DNA from: Eubacteriaceae bacterium
GTDB taxonomy: Bacteria > Bacillota > Clostridia > Lachnospirales > Lachnospiraceae
Assembly (NCBI GenBank): GCA_910574915.1
Contig: CAJTCR010000029.1
Location: forward strand, 1-62,978
DNA: 62,978 nucleotides
Direction: 5' to 3'
Positions 7,804-16,911 of this stretch are shown one piece after another. Under the pieces are notes generated by a model, which saw nothing but the letters and a program-made list of their open reading frames with translations, had not been told where the DNA came from and did not search any database. Position numbers and translations under genes: made by a program. How positions within the stretch are numbered: position 1 is the first letter of the stretch; the number at the start of each line of letters is the position of its first letter.

Positions 7804-8114
7804 ATAACATTTTCCAGTAAAATGTTGTGTATAAGTATTTTATAACAAAATCTTACGTTTTGCAATACAAACAAAAAAATTGGATGAAATTGCTAGTTTT
7901 TCGTTTGCAAAATATCAAAATACAGCTAAATTTCACAAAAAATTCCCATTATTTCTATTCTTATACAAAATCAAACAAAACATGCCATCTGACAAAGATG
8001 AAAAACAATTTGCTGCTGCGAGATACTCAAAATATGTCTATTCCCTTAGTTTCTGCCGCTTTGCGCGCTTTCGATGTATGTTGTAATGCATAACATTTTA
8101 CTGGAAAATGTTAT
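7804..8114. repeat. Perfect 23-bp inverted repeat pair around an A+T-rich leader
   Basis: 7804-7826 and 8092-8114 are exact reverse complements. Each arm is itself a palindrome, AACATTTT-N5-AAAATGTT, whose asymmetric core (CCAGT versus ACTGG) shows that the two copies are inverted. The 265-bp interior is A+T-rich and has no credible gene. The right arm lies about 80 nt before the XRE regulator that opens the polysaccharide locus. It could be two operator sites, an invertible segment or a MITE. I see no strong sigma-A promoter here. Confidence 0.7.
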
Positions 8115-8196
8115 GTTTTCGATGGAAAGTTCTTTTCAGCATTCGAAACAGCAGGGAGCAGTTATGCTCTGATTTGAGATGCGGACAGGAGGAAGT

Positions 8197-8580
8197 ATGA
8201 AGGAACTGGACTATGCAAAAATGGGAATGAGAATCCGCCAGGTTCGTAAGGCGAAAGGCTGGTCACAGGATGCGCTTGCGAAAAAGTGCGGGATCAGCAT
8301 GTCGTTTCTTGGGCATATCGAGCGCGGGACGAGGATTATGAGCCTGGAGACGTTTGTAAATATCTGCGGAGCACTGGAAGCAGGTGCAGACGAGATTCTT
8401 TGGGGCAGGGCACATCCGTCAGAAGCTGTTTTGGATCTTTGGAATCCAAAGGACAGCGGCAAAACCGCACTGGAAGAGAGGCCTGCCGTAGGTGGAAAGC
8501 CTGCGCATGTACAAGACAGCTATGCGATGTATATTCGGATTATGAAGTCGGTAGCTGAGATTATGAACGCGGAAATATAA
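8197..8580 (+). CDS. XRE-family transcriptional regulator
   Basis: A 127-residue protein with a Cro/C1-type helix-turn-helix at about residues 11-66 (RQVRKAKGWSQ, LAKKCGISMSFLGHIERG, LETFVNICGAL). The C-terminal 60 residues are unassigned and include a basic/proline linker and a short helix. The start at 8197 follows AGGAGG with 4 nt spacing; an in-frame ATG at 8179 lacks such a site. As first gene of the polysaccharide locus it is the natural local regulator, and the two 23-bp palindromes at 7804 and 8092 are plausible binding sites (inference). Confidence 0.87.
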   Translation: MKELDYAKMGMRIRQVRKAKGWSQDALAKKCGISMSFLGHIERGTRIMSLETFVNICGALEAGADEILWGRAHPSEAVLDLWNPKDSGKTALEERPAVGGKPAHVQDSYAMYIRIMKSVAEIMNAEI

Positions 8581-8604
8581 TGGAATATGGACAGGGACAC
8601 ACAT

Positions 8605-10605
8605 ATGCGGCGTAAAATTGTTTTGGTGCTGGCATCCGTAGCGTCGATGATTGACCAGTTTAACCTGCCCAATATCCGTCTGTTAAAAGAGCGGGGCTAT
8701 GAGGTGCATGTGGCATGTAATTTTAAACAAGGAAATACATGCGATGCCAGGCAGATACGCAGGCTGCAAAAAACACTGCGCCAAATGCACGTAAGGCAGT
8801 ACCAGTGGGATTGTCCAAGGCGTGTGTGTTCTGTCAAAGACTGTATCAGAGCTTACAGGCAGGTGCTGAGGCTGACAGAACGGTACAGCTATGCATGGAT
8901 GCACTGCCAGTCGCCAATTGGCGGAGCACTTGCAAGGATTGCGGCGCACAAAAGGGGCATTCGGGTGATTTATACCGCGCATGGATTTCATTTTTATAAA
9001 GGCGCGCCTGCAAAAAACTGGCTGCTGTATTATCCGGTGGAAAGACTGCTGGCACGCTGGACGGATGTATTGGTTACCTTGAATCAGGAGGATTACCAGC
9101 TTGCAAAAAGGCGCCTGCGTGCTGGAAAGATTTGCAGGATTCCGGGGGTCGGGGTGGCTGTCAAGCAATTTTTTTTGAATCAGAAACAGATACAGTTACA
9201 GTCGCAGGCAGCCAGGCAGGATTTTCGCAAAAAATATCGGATTCCAGAAGATGCCATGATCCTTTTATCGGTTGGAGAATTAAATAAAGGCAAAAACCAT
9301 CATGCCGTTATCAAGGCATTAGCAGGCTTGCCGCAGAAAAATGTGTATTATATGATATGCGGCAAAGGCGCACGCAGGCACAGGCTAAAAGTGTATGCGT
9401 CCCGTATGGGAGTTGCACGCCGTATTCGGATGCCGGGCTTTCAGGAAGATGTGCGGCTGTTTTACCAGAATGCGGATATTTTTGTGTTTCCGTCGGTGCG
9501 CGAGGGGATGCCGGTTTCTCTGATCGAAGCTATGGCGGCAGGGCTTGCCTGCGCCGTTTCGGATATTCGCGGCAGCAGGGAGCTGATTACAGACCGCAGG
9601 CTGCGGTTTTCGCCGTATGATGTAGAAAGGCTGCAAACAATTTTGGACACATTGCTGACGGATGGTGCGTTTCGCAAAAAGTGCGGGATGCACAACCAGG
9701 CATGTGCAAAAAACTATGACAGGGAAATCGTGCAGGAAAAAATGGCTGACATCTATGATTTTATGGAGCATACGGTAATGCCGCAGACAAAACCGCAAAT
9801 ATCGGTTTTCATGGGGACTTACAATGAAAAAAGCAAAAAGCAGGCGGCAAGTGCCATCGATTCGATCCTGGCACAGACATGGACGGATTTTGAATTTTTA
9901 ATTTGCGATGACGGGTCATCAAGCAGGTTTTACAAATGGCTGCGGGCATATTGCAGCAAGGATGCCAGAATCAGGCTGCTGCGCAATGAGAAAAACAAAG
10001 GGCTTGCCGCTACGCTTAACCGCTGCCTGCGGGAAGCCAGGGGAAGCTATATTGCCCGTATGGATGCGGATGATTTTTCAAAAAAAGAGCGGCTTGCAAA
10101 GCAGGCGGATTTTCTAAACCGCCATCCGAATTACGCGCTTGTCGGCAGCAGCGCCTGGATGTTTGGCAGAGATGGCGTGTGGGGTGTGCGCAGGATGGAA
10201 CAGTATCCGAAAAAGACTTCTTTTTTGCAGACATCTCCGTTTATTCATCCATCCGTTATGATTCGAAAGGAAGTGCTGACAGCCGTTGGCGGGTACAACG
10301 AGTCACCTGCTGTGCTGCGCGCAGAAGATTATGAGCTGTTTATGCGTCTTTATGCCAGGGGATACCGCGGCTGCAACTTGCAGGAACCGTTGTTTTTCTA
10401 CCGTGAGGAGCCGCAGTCTTATAAAAAGCGCAGATACCGCTACCGGATCAGTGAGTGTAGAGTGCGCCTGCATGGATTTTTGAAGCTTGGGATCTTAAAA
10501 GGAAACGCAATCTATGTAGTCAAGCCGCTTGCCGCAGGGCTGCTTCCGGGCAGGGTGATGCAAAAGCTGCATAAAAAACGGTATGGGATAAATGGCAGAA
10601 AATGA
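8605..10605 (+). CDS. Fused glycosyltransferase GT4-GT2
   Basis: A 666-residue cytoplasmic protein with two glycosyltransferases in one chain. Residues about 1-385 form a GT4 (GT-B fold): VASMIDQFNLPN start, TAHGFHFYKG, and the donor-binding EX7E motif EGMPVSLIE near residue 300. From about 398 a GT2 (GT-A fold) begins (ISVFMGTYNE, CDDGSS, metal motif DADD in RMDADDF, then the AEDYELFMRL acceptor region). It probably adds two successive sugars to the lipid-linked chain. The start at 8605 follows AGGGA by 8 nt; an ATG 18 nt upstream is possible. The stop overlaps the next GT by ATGA. Confidence 0.85.
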   Translation: MRRKIVLVLASVASMIDQFNLPNIRLLKERGYEVHVACNFKQGNTCDARQIRRLQKTLRQMHVRQYQWDCPRRVCSVKDCIRAYRQVLRLTERYSYAWMHCQSPIGGALARIAAHKRGIRVIYTAHGFHFYKGAPAKNWLLYYPVERLLARWTDVLVTLNQEDYQLAKRRLRAGKICRIPGVGVAVKQFFLNQKQIQLQSQAARQDFRKKYRIPEDAMILLSVGELNKGKNHHAVIKALAGLPQKNVYYMICGKGARRHRLKVYASRMGVARRIRMPGFQEDVRLFYQNADIFVFPSVREGMPVSLIEAMAAGLACAVSDIRGSRELITDRRLRFSPYDVERLQTILDTLLTDGAFRKKCGMHNQACAKNYDREIVQEKMADIYDFMEHTVMPQTKPQISVFMGTYNEKSKKQAASAIDSILAQTWTDFEFLICDDGSSSRFYKWLRAYCSKDARIRLLRNEKNKGLAATLNRCLREARGSYIARMDADDFSKKERLAKQADFLNRHPNYALVGSSAWMFGRDGVWGVRRMEQYPKKTSFLQTSPFIHPSVMIRKEVLTAVGGYNESPAVLRAEDYELFMRLYARGYRGCNLQEPLFFYREEPQSYKKRRYRYRISECRVRLHGFLKLGILKGNAIYVVKPLAAGLLPGRVMQKLHKKRYGINGRK

Positions 10606-11549
10606 TTGGGATTGTGATATTAAATTATGAAAACTGGCAGGATACGAAGCGGTGTATAGAAAGTATCCGGGAACATCCGCCGCGGGAGGAATATCGGATC
10701 CTGTTGGTGGATAATGCGTCTGCGGCAGTTCCTAATTATGACCTTTCTGCTTTTCTAAAAGAGCATCAGGCTGTGTTTATTCAAAACAATCGAAACCTGG
10801 GATATAATGGCGGGAATAATAGGGGAATTGCAAAAGCGCTAGAAATGGGCTGTGATTTTATTTTGATATCCAATAATGACGTGTGCTATCTTTCAGGAAG
10901 CATACAAAAGATGCGGGATACTTTCAAAGCAAATGCAAAAGCAGGGATTGTAGGGCCTAAAATAGTTGATGTGAATGGACGGGTACAAAGCTGCAATTTG
11001 TGCCGAAAAACTGGGATGAAGGAAAAATATCTTGTGCGCACAAGGGCGCATGTGATTTTTCGAAAAAGCTGGCAAACGTACTTTGGGCTTGACCGTGGTG
11101 AGGACATAAGCTTTGCCGTATACGCAGTATTGGGTTGCTGCTTTATGATGTCCGCAGCATGTGCAGAAAAAGTAACTCCGCTGGATGAGTATCCGCTGCT
11201 TTATGAAGAAGAACTGATACTTGGCATACAGATGGAACAGGCAGGATTTCGTACTATATACGATCCAAAGGCGGTAGTGGTGCATATCCACGGTGCCAGT
11301 ACCAGGGGGTGTCAGGCATTTTCCTTTGCCCACAATGTGCGAAGTGAAATCTATTATTGCAGACAGTATTTAAAGGCGAAAAACTGGCAGATCTATCCGT
11401 TGTATGGATACCGGGTATTGTTATATATGCTTCGCTGTGTGAAAAATAGAGATTTTCGGAAAAATTGGCGCTGTTTTCGTACGCTGACCAAGCAAGAATT
11501 AAACAAAGCAAAGCCGGGCAGGGATTTGGAAAGGAACATAAGAAAATGA
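10602..11549 (+). CDS. GT2 glycosyltransferase (rhamnosyltransferase-like)
   Basis: A 315-residue GT-A enzyme of the WbbL/RfbN-like GT2 group. It shows VILNYENW, LLVDNAS, NNRNLGYNGGNNRGI, the DxD-like ISNNDV and the VLGCCFM acceptor loop, then LLYEEELILGIQMEQAG. These are typical of rhamnosyl- and related transferases using dTDP-sugars, but the donor cannot be read from sequence. No membrane segment. Overlaps the upstream and downstream genes by ATGA at both ends, so it is tightly coupled in the operon. Confidence 0.85.
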   Translation: MIGIVILNYENWQDTKRCIESIREHPPREEYRILLVDNASAAVPNYDLSAFLKEHQAVFIQNNRNLGYNGGNNRGIAKALEMGCDFILISNNDVCYLSGSIQKMRDTFKANAKAGIVGPKIVDVNGRVQSCNLCRKTGMKEKYLVRTRAHVIFRKSWQTYFGLDRGEDISFAVYAVLGCCFMMSAACAEKVTPLDEYPLLYEEELILGIQMEQAGFRTIYDPKAVVVHIHGASTRGCQAFSFAHNVRSEIYYCRQYLKAKNWQIYPLYGYRVLLYMLRCVKNRDFRKNWRCFRTLTKQELNKAKPGRDLERNIRK

Positions 11550-13735
11550 AGATCGTTCATTATGCAGATATATTGCTCAAGTCAATGAAAAAAATAAACC
11601 TTTCCAGAATAAAAAACCTGTTTCGGTATTTAAAAAAAGAAGGTGTCCAGGGTACGAAAAAAAGGCTGCTGGAATGTATTTATGATGGAGCGGGAAACAG
11701 GATGCCGCCGGTTGCAAAAGTGCGGACCTTTCAATCTGCCTGGGAATGTGAACGACTGGAGCTTGCTGTATGTAACAAGCCTAAAGTGTCTGTGATTCTG
11801 CCTGTATACAATGAATTTGCTTTTACGTACCAGTGTCTGGCATCGATAGTACACGCGGCAGACAAGGCAGAGATGGAAGTGATTCTTGCCGATGACCATT
11901 CCACAGACCTGACAAGGCAGATTTGTAGCGTTGTTTCTAATTTGAAAGTTGTCCGCAGTGAACACAACGTTGGATTTTTAAGAAACTGCAACCAAGCGGC
12001 GGAACATGCGTCTGGTGAATATTTGTTTTTCTTAAACAATGATACGCAGGTGCAGAAGGGCTGGCTGGATACACAGTTGCGGCTGATGGAAGAAGATCCT
12101 TCGATTGGAATGACTGGAGCGAAACTCGTCTATGCAGACGGCAGGCTACAGGAAGCGGGCGGAATCATCTGGAAGGACGGTTCTGCATGGAATTATGGAA
12201 ACGGACAGGACAGCAGTGCACCAGAATACAACTATGTGAAAGACGTGGATTATCTTTCAGGTGCTGCAATTATGATACGCGCTGGATTGTGGAGACAGGT
12301 CGGCGGATTTGATGTGCGGTTTGCGCCTGCGTACTGCGAAGATTCTGATCTTGCGTTTGCAGTCAGAAAGGCAGGATACCGTGTCGTTTACCAGCCACAA
12401 TCTGTTGTGGTTCATTATGAAGGCGTTTCAAATGGGAAAGATGTGCACACAGGAATTAAAAAGTACCAGTTGGAAAATACAAAAAAGCTGTATGAAAAAT
12501 GGAAGCATGAGATACAAAGGGCATGTATGAGTGGGAACAATGTTTTCCAGTCCAGAGAGCGCAGCAAAGGAAAAAAAGTGATTTTGTTTGTCGACCATTA
12601 TGTTCCGATGCCAGACCGAGATGCAGGATCGCGTACGGTATATCAATATGTGCGGATGTTTTTAAATCAGGGCTTTCAGGTGAAATTTGTCGGCGATAAT
12701 TATCATAAAAGCGAGCCATATACGCAGAGGATGCAGCAGATGGGCGTTGAAGTGCTGTATGGGGCTTATTATCAAAAGCATTTCTTTACATGGTTGGAGG
12801 AAAATAAGCAATGGATTGACTTTGCGTTTTTAAATCGACCGCATATCTCCATAAAATATATCGATTATTTTCGTGAAAAGACAGATATTAAGATTATTTA
12901 TTATGGACATGACCTCCATTTTTTAAGAAACAGGCGTGAATATGCACTGACAAAAGACCCCAAAAAGGAAAAAGAAGCAAAGGAATGGGAGGAGCAGGAG
13001 TTTTATTTGATGCGTCATGCACATATTTCCTATTATCCTTCTCAAATAGAAGCAGATGAGGTTCAAAAAATAGATCCTGCGATACGCGTAAAGGCAGTGA
13101 CAGCTTATGCATTTGATACATTCCCTAAGAACCAGCAGAATGATTTTGCAAAGCGCGAAGGGATTTTATTTGTAGGAGGGTTCGCCCATGATCCGAACCA
13201 GGATGCAGTTTTATGGTTTGTAAAGGAAGTCTATCCACTGATCCGAAAGGAACGGCAGGTGGCGTTTATGATTGCCGGATCTTATCCTACGTCTGAGATT
13301 GAAAAGCTGGATGGAAAAAACGGGATAATCGTAAAAGCATTTGCATCAGAAGAAGAGCTTGCTTCGCTTTATGCGTCATGCAGGATTGCCGTTGTACCGC
13401 TGCGGTATGGTGCCGGGGTGAAAGGAAAAGTAGTGGAGGCATTGTATCATGGGATTCCTGTTGTTACGACACCGATAGGAGCAGAGGGGATCGGGGAAAT
13501 ACGTACGGCTGCCTGTATAGTGGAAGAGGTACAAAGCCAGGCAGCAGGGAAAGCATTTGCGGCGCAGGTAGTGTCTTTGTATGATGATACAGTCAGGCTG
13601 CGGGAGATGTCGATTGCATCACAGGAACTTGCCAGAAAGCAGTTCAGTATGGACGCTGTATGGGAGAAGATCAAGGAAGACTTTGAAAAGACGTTCCCGG
13701 AGGGGGAGGGTAAAAAGGATGAGAATGTTGGATAG
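11546..13735 (+). CDS. Fused glycosyltransferase GT2-GT4
   Basis: A 729-residue protein with domain order reversed relative to the first fusion. A GT2 domain lies at about residues 75-330 (VSVILPVYNEF, LADDHSTD, LNNDTQV as metal motif, AYCEDSDLAF). A GT4-type domain follows from about 360 (VILFVDHYVPMPDRDAGSRT, GHDLHFLRNRREY, LFVGGFAHDPN, VPLRYGAGVKGKVVEAL, GIPVVTTPIGAEG). The start at 11546 overlaps the preceding stop as ATGA. A longer in-frame reading would run back through the previous gene. It probably adds two residues to the repeat unit. Confidence 0.85.
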   Translation: MKIVHYADILLKSMKKINLSRIKNLFRYLKKEGVQGTKKRLLECIYDGAGNRMPPVAKVRTFQSAWECERLELAVCNKPKVSVILPVYNEFAFTYQCLASIVHAADKAEMEVILADDHSTDLTRQICSVVSNLKVVRSEHNVGFLRNCNQAAEHASGEYLFFLNNDTQVQKGWLDTQLRLMEEDPSIGMTGAKLVYADGRLQEAGGIIWKDGSAWNYGNGQDSSAPEYNYVKDVDYLSGAAIMIRAGLWRQVGGFDVRFAPAYCEDSDLAFAVRKAGYRVVYQPQSVVVHYEGVSNGKDVHTGIKKYQLENTKKLYEKWKHEIQRACMSGNNVFQSRERSKGKKVILFVDHYVPMPDRDAGSRTVYQYVRMFLNQGFQVKFVGDNYHKSEPYTQRMQQMGVEVLYGAYYQKHFFTWLEENKQWIDFAFLNRPHISIKYIDYFREKTDIKIIYYGHDLHFLRNRREYALTKDPKKEKEAKEWEEQEFYLMRHAHISYYPSQIEADEVQKIDPAIRVKAVTAYAFDTFPKNQQNDFAKREGILFVGGFAHDPNQDAVLWFVKEVYPLIRKERQVAFMIAGSYPTSEIEKLDGKNGIIVKAFASEEELASLYASCRIAVVPLRYGAGVKGKVVEALYHGIPVVTTPIGAEGIGEIRTAACIVEEVQSQAAGKAFAAQVVSLYDDTVRLREMSIASQELARKQFSMDAVWEKIKEDFEKTFPEGEGKKDENVG

Positions 13736-14504
13736 GCTGAGAGAAATATACAGCTATAAAGAAATGATAAGAAACCTTGTGAAAAAAGAGTTGCGGGGCA
13801 GGTACCAAAGCTCTGTACTGGGATTTTTATGGACGTTTTTAAACCCTTTGTTTCAGATTATTATATATACCATTGTATTTTCAACGATTATGCGTAGCGG
13901 GATGGAGCAGTTTTATCTGTATCTGACAGTGGGAATGATCCCGTGGATGTTTTTTAGTAGTTCGGTTCAGGGAGGAGCCATGTGCATTGTATCCCAGCAA
14001 GACCTTGTTAAAAAAATATATTTTCCGCGTGAAGTGCTGCCGGTTTCTTATGTGACGAGCTGTTTTGTCAATATGCTGTTTTGCTTTGTGATTGTATTTT
14101 TGATGCTTGGAATATCAGGAAAAGGAGTAGAACCTGCTGCAATGCTGTATCTGCCTGCCGTTATGGGTGTAGAATATGTGCTGGCACTTGGATTTGCAAT
14201 GCTGACTTGTGCATTTACCGTTTACTTTCGGGATTTGGAACATATTTTGGGAGTTGTTTTGCAGGCATGGATTTATCTGACGCCGATTATGTATCCGATG
14301 GAGATCGTGCCTGATTCGATGGAAGCAGTTTTTCGAGCAAATCCAATGACGGCAGTTATTCAGGCTTACCATACGATTTTATATGACAAACAAAGACCGC
14401 AGCTTATATCGCTGTGCGGAGCATTTTTGACAGGTATTGGACTGCTGGCGGCGGGAAGCGTTATTTTTGACAAGCTGCAAAAAGGATTTGCGGAGGAATT
14501 ATAG
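13719..14504 (+). CDS. ABC-2 polysaccharide export permease (Wzm/TagG-like)
   Basis: A 261-residue integral membrane protein of the ABC-2 export family. The N-terminus (LVKKELRGRYQSSVLGFLW) is the amphipathic interface helix typical of Wzm/TagG/RfbA permeases. About six membrane segments follow (NPLFQIIIYTIVF, GMIPWMFFSS, FVNMLFCFVIVFLML, VEYVLALGFAMLTC and others). With the next-encoded ATPase it forms the channel that moves lipid-linked polymer across the membrane. The start at ATG 13719 follows GGGGGAGGG by about 8 nt and overlaps the upstream GT gene by 17 nt. The locus shows no Wzx/Wzy pair, so export is ABC-dependent. Confidence 0.9.
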   Translation: MRMLDRLREIYSYKEMIRNLVKKELRGRYQSSVLGFLWTFLNPLFQIIIYTIVFSTIMRSGMEQFYLYLTVGMIPWMFFSSSVQGGAMCIVSQQDLVKKIYFPREVLPVSYVTSCFVNMLFCFVIVFLMLGISGKGVEPAAMLYLPAVMGVEYVLALGFAMLTCAFTVYFRDLEHILGVVLQAWIYLTPIMYPMEIVPDSMEAVFRANPMTAVIQAYHTILYDKQRPQLISLCGAFLTGIGLLAAGSVIFDKLQKGFAEEL

Positions 14505-14506
14505 AG

Positions 14507-15811
14507 TTGGAAACGATGATAGAAGTATGTCAGGTCAGAAAACGATTTAAGATCTATTTTGATAAAGGAAAAAGCTTGAAAGAACGAGTGCTTTTCCGCA
14601 GCAGAAACCGCTATGAAGAGCATTGGGTGTTAAACGGGATCAGCTTTTCGGTAAAAAAAGGAGAGGCAGTCGGGTTGATTGGAAAAAATGGCTGCGGCAA
14701 AAGCACGATGTTGAAAATGCTGACAAAGATTATGTACCCGACAGAAGGAACGGTTGCTGTAAAAGGACGTGTATCCAGCCTGATTGAATTGGGTGCGGGT
14801 TTTCATCCAGATATGAGCGGAAGGGAAAATATCTATACGAATGCATCTATTTTCGGGCTTTCGCATGAGGAAATCGGCAGGCGGTTAAATGAAATCATTC
14901 GGTTTTCCGAGCTGGAAGAGTATATTGACAATCCGGTACGGACCTATTCGTCTGGCATGTATATGCGGCTTGCCTTTGCGGTTGCGATCAGCGTCGATGC
15001 GGATGTACTTTTAATCGATGAAATACTGGCAGTCGGAGATGTGAGCTTTCAGGCAAAGTGCTTTGAAAAGCTAAAAGAGATTAAAGCAAAAGGCACAACG
15101 ATTGTAATCGTATCCCATGTTATGGAACAGATCAAAGAAATCTGCGACCGGGCATATTGGCTGGAAGAAGGACGTATAAAGGAAGACGGCAGTCCTGGCA
15201 AGGTAGGAAAGCATTATCTTGCATCAATGGAAAAGTCGCGGATGCGAAAGCTGGAAGACGAATTCCAGCTCGAAAAATCCCAGTTGAAAACGAAGGAAAA
15301 AGAATATGGGGAGCAGTCTTTGCCGGTATTTTGCAGAAAAGAGGCTGTACAGAAGGGATCGCTGGATATACGGATTGTTGATGCACACCTTTATAATTCC
15401 AAGGGGAAAGAAACATTGATGTTTAGCACTTTAGAAGCGGCGGAGCTTGAGCTTACTTACGAAAGCAGCCCAAAAGCAGCCGGGAGCAGCATCGATATCA
15501 GTGTGGGAATTACAAGAGACGACGGCTTGTACTGTTTTGGCACAACGGCTTTGTCCGGGTATGAAGATACGATTACAGCACAGAAAAGCGGCAAGGTGCG
15601 GCTGCATCTGTCCAACTGTCTGCAACAGGGACGCTATTTTCTGGATTTGGCTGTCCAGGACAGGGACGGGGTACCTTATCACTATTTGTACAATGCACTA
15701 GAGATGCGTGTGCTGTACGATGACGAAAGGCAGACAGGGATTGTTTTTATACCGCGTGTATGGCAGGTCGGGCAGGCGCGGTATGAAGTGTGCAGGAAAG
15801 AAAGCGAATAA
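14507..15811 (+). CDS. ABC transporter ATPase with C-terminal Wzt sugar-binding domain
   Basis: A 434-residue ATPase partner of the permease. The nucleotide-binding domain has Walker A GKNGCGKST (59-67), signature YSSGM (147-151) and Walker B VLLIDE (167-172). The region about 255-280 is a charged linker. Residues about 285-425 form a beta-rich Wzt_C-like domain (VDAHLYNSKGKE, FGTTALSGYEDT, GRYFLDLAVQDRDG). In the E. coli O8/O9a systems this domain binds the modified non-reducing end of the finished chain and thereby selects capped polymer for export. The start is probably TTG 14507, because GGAGGA lies about 10 nt upstream; ATG 14516 is the alternative. The C-terminal domain separates it from plain TagH. 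Confidence 0.9.
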   Translation: METMIEVCQVRKRFKIYFDKGKSLKERVLFRSRNRYEEHWVLNGISFSVKKGEAVGLIGKNGCGKSTMLKMLTKIMYPTEGTVAVKGRVSSLIELGAGFHPDMSGRENIYTNASIFGLSHEEIGRRLNEIIRFSELEEYIDNPVRTYSSGMYMRLAFAVAISVDADVLLIDEILAVGDVSFQAKCFEKLKEIKAKGTTIVIVSHVMEQIKEICDRAYWLEEGRIKEDGSPGKVGKHYLASMEKSRMRKLEDEFQLEKSQLKTKEKEYGEQSLPVFCRKEAVQKGSLDIRIVDAHLYNSKGKETLMFSTLEAAELELTYESSPKAAGSSIDISVGITRDDGLYCFGTTALSGYEDTITAQKSGKVRLHLSNCLQQGRYFLDLAVQDRDGVPYHYLYNALEMRVLYDDERQTGIVFIPRVWQVGQARYEVCRKESE

Positions 15812-15852
15812 AAAAGGGCCTGTGATACATTACAGCAATAAGGAGAAATAGC

Positions 15853-16911
15853 ATGATTATTACACAAACACCGTTTCGTATGTCTTTTTTTGGCGGTGGA
15901 ACGGATTTTCCAGAATTTTATAAAGAGCACGGGGGAGCTGTGATATCCGCGACTTTTGATAAATACTGTTATGTCAATGTCAGGCACTTGCCGCGTTTTT
16001 TTGACTATTCAACAGAATTGTCCTATGCAAAAACAGAACGGGTTACCTGTGTTGCTGAGATTGAACATCCAGCGATACGGGAAGCGATGAAATATCTGGA
16101 CATGCATGAAATCCGCCTGACTTACGAAGCAGACCTGCCAGCGCGCAGCGGGCTTGGAACGAGCAGCTCCTTTGCGGTCGGGATGTTAAATGCCTTTTAT
16201 GCATTAAAGGGAAAATATGCAGATAAGCGAAGGCTTGCAGACGATGCAATTTATTTGGAACGGGAGCTGTGTAAGGAGGCAGGAGGGATCCAGGATCAGA
16301 TTGCGGCTTCGTTTGGCGGCTTGCGCAGGATTGATTTTTCCGCGGACGGCTACACTGTCAATCCAGTTATTATTTCTCCGCAGAGAAAGAAGCTGCTGAA
16401 TGAAAACCTGATGCTCTTTTTCACAGGATTTTCCAGATTTTCTTCGGATATTCAGATGGAGACAAAGGCAGCGATCAGAAAAGAGGAGAAAACAGCACAG
16501 CTTTTGGAACTGTATACGCTTGTGAATGAAGCAGAAAACATATTGGAGTCATCGTGCAGCTTAAATGAATTTGGCAGGCTGTTAGATCATACATGGAAGC
16601 TGAAAAGGGGCATTACAAACAAAATATCCACAGCATCTATAGACGAGCTGTATGAAGCCGCTATACGCGCCGGGGCACTTGGCGGCAAGCTGCTTGGAGC
16701 AGGCGGCGGAGGATTTCTTTTGCTCTATGCAGAAGCAGACCGCCAGCCATATGTAAGACAGGCGCTTGAAAGGCTGCTGTATGTACCGTTTGCATTTGAA
16801 AACGCAGGTACGAGAGTGCTTTATTATACGCCGGAGGTCTATGTGCCAGCGGTACAAATGAAAAATAAGGAGAAGCAGAATGAAACTGGCAGTAAAACAG
16901 ATTTTAGATGA
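15853..16911 (+). CDS. GHMP kinase, heptose-7-phosphate kinase (HddA-like)
   Basis: A 352-residue GHMP-superfamily sugar kinase. The N-terminus MIITQTPFRMSFFGGGTDFP is the signature of D-glycero-D-manno-heptose-7-phosphate kinases and related fucokinase-like enzymes. The ATP loop RSGLGTSSSFAVG is at about 97-109 and the GALGGKLLGAGGGGF motif lies near the C-terminus. In the GDP-heptose pathway HddA phosphorylates C1 of heptose-7-phosphate. The sedoheptulose-7-phosphate isomerase gene overlaps its 3' end by 32 nt, supporting the heptose assignment over other GHMP roles. The later enzymes (GmhB, HddC) are not clearly present. Confidence 0.83.
   Translation: MIITQTPFRMSFFGGGTDFPEFYKEHGGAVISATFDKYCYVNVRHLPRFFDYSTELSYAKTERVTCVAEIEHPAIREAMKYLDMHEIRLTYEADLPARSGLGTSSSFAVGMLNAFYALKGKYADKRRLADDAIYLERELCKEAGGIQDQIAASFGGLRRIDFSADGYTVNPVIISPQRKKLLNENLMLFFTGFSRFSSDIQMETKAAIRKEEKTAQLLELYTLVNEAENILESSCSLNEFGRLLDHTWKLKRGITNKISTASIDELYEAAIRAGALGGKLLGAGGGGFLLLYAEADRQPYVRQALERLLYVPFAFENAGTRVLYYTPEVYVPAVQMKNKEKQNETGSKTDFR

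Noticed and set aside
7827..8093. 88-residue frame between the 23-bp inverted repeats
   Set aside because: Starts without a Shine-Dalgarno site, is rich in Asn, Lys and Tyr as expected from A+T-rich DNA, and overlaps another chance frame.
13719..14504. Permease read as TagG of wall teichoic acid
   Set aside because: Neighbouring ATPase carries a Wzt-type sugar-binding tail and the locus has heptose and CDP-sugar genes but no TagB/TagF-like polymerases.
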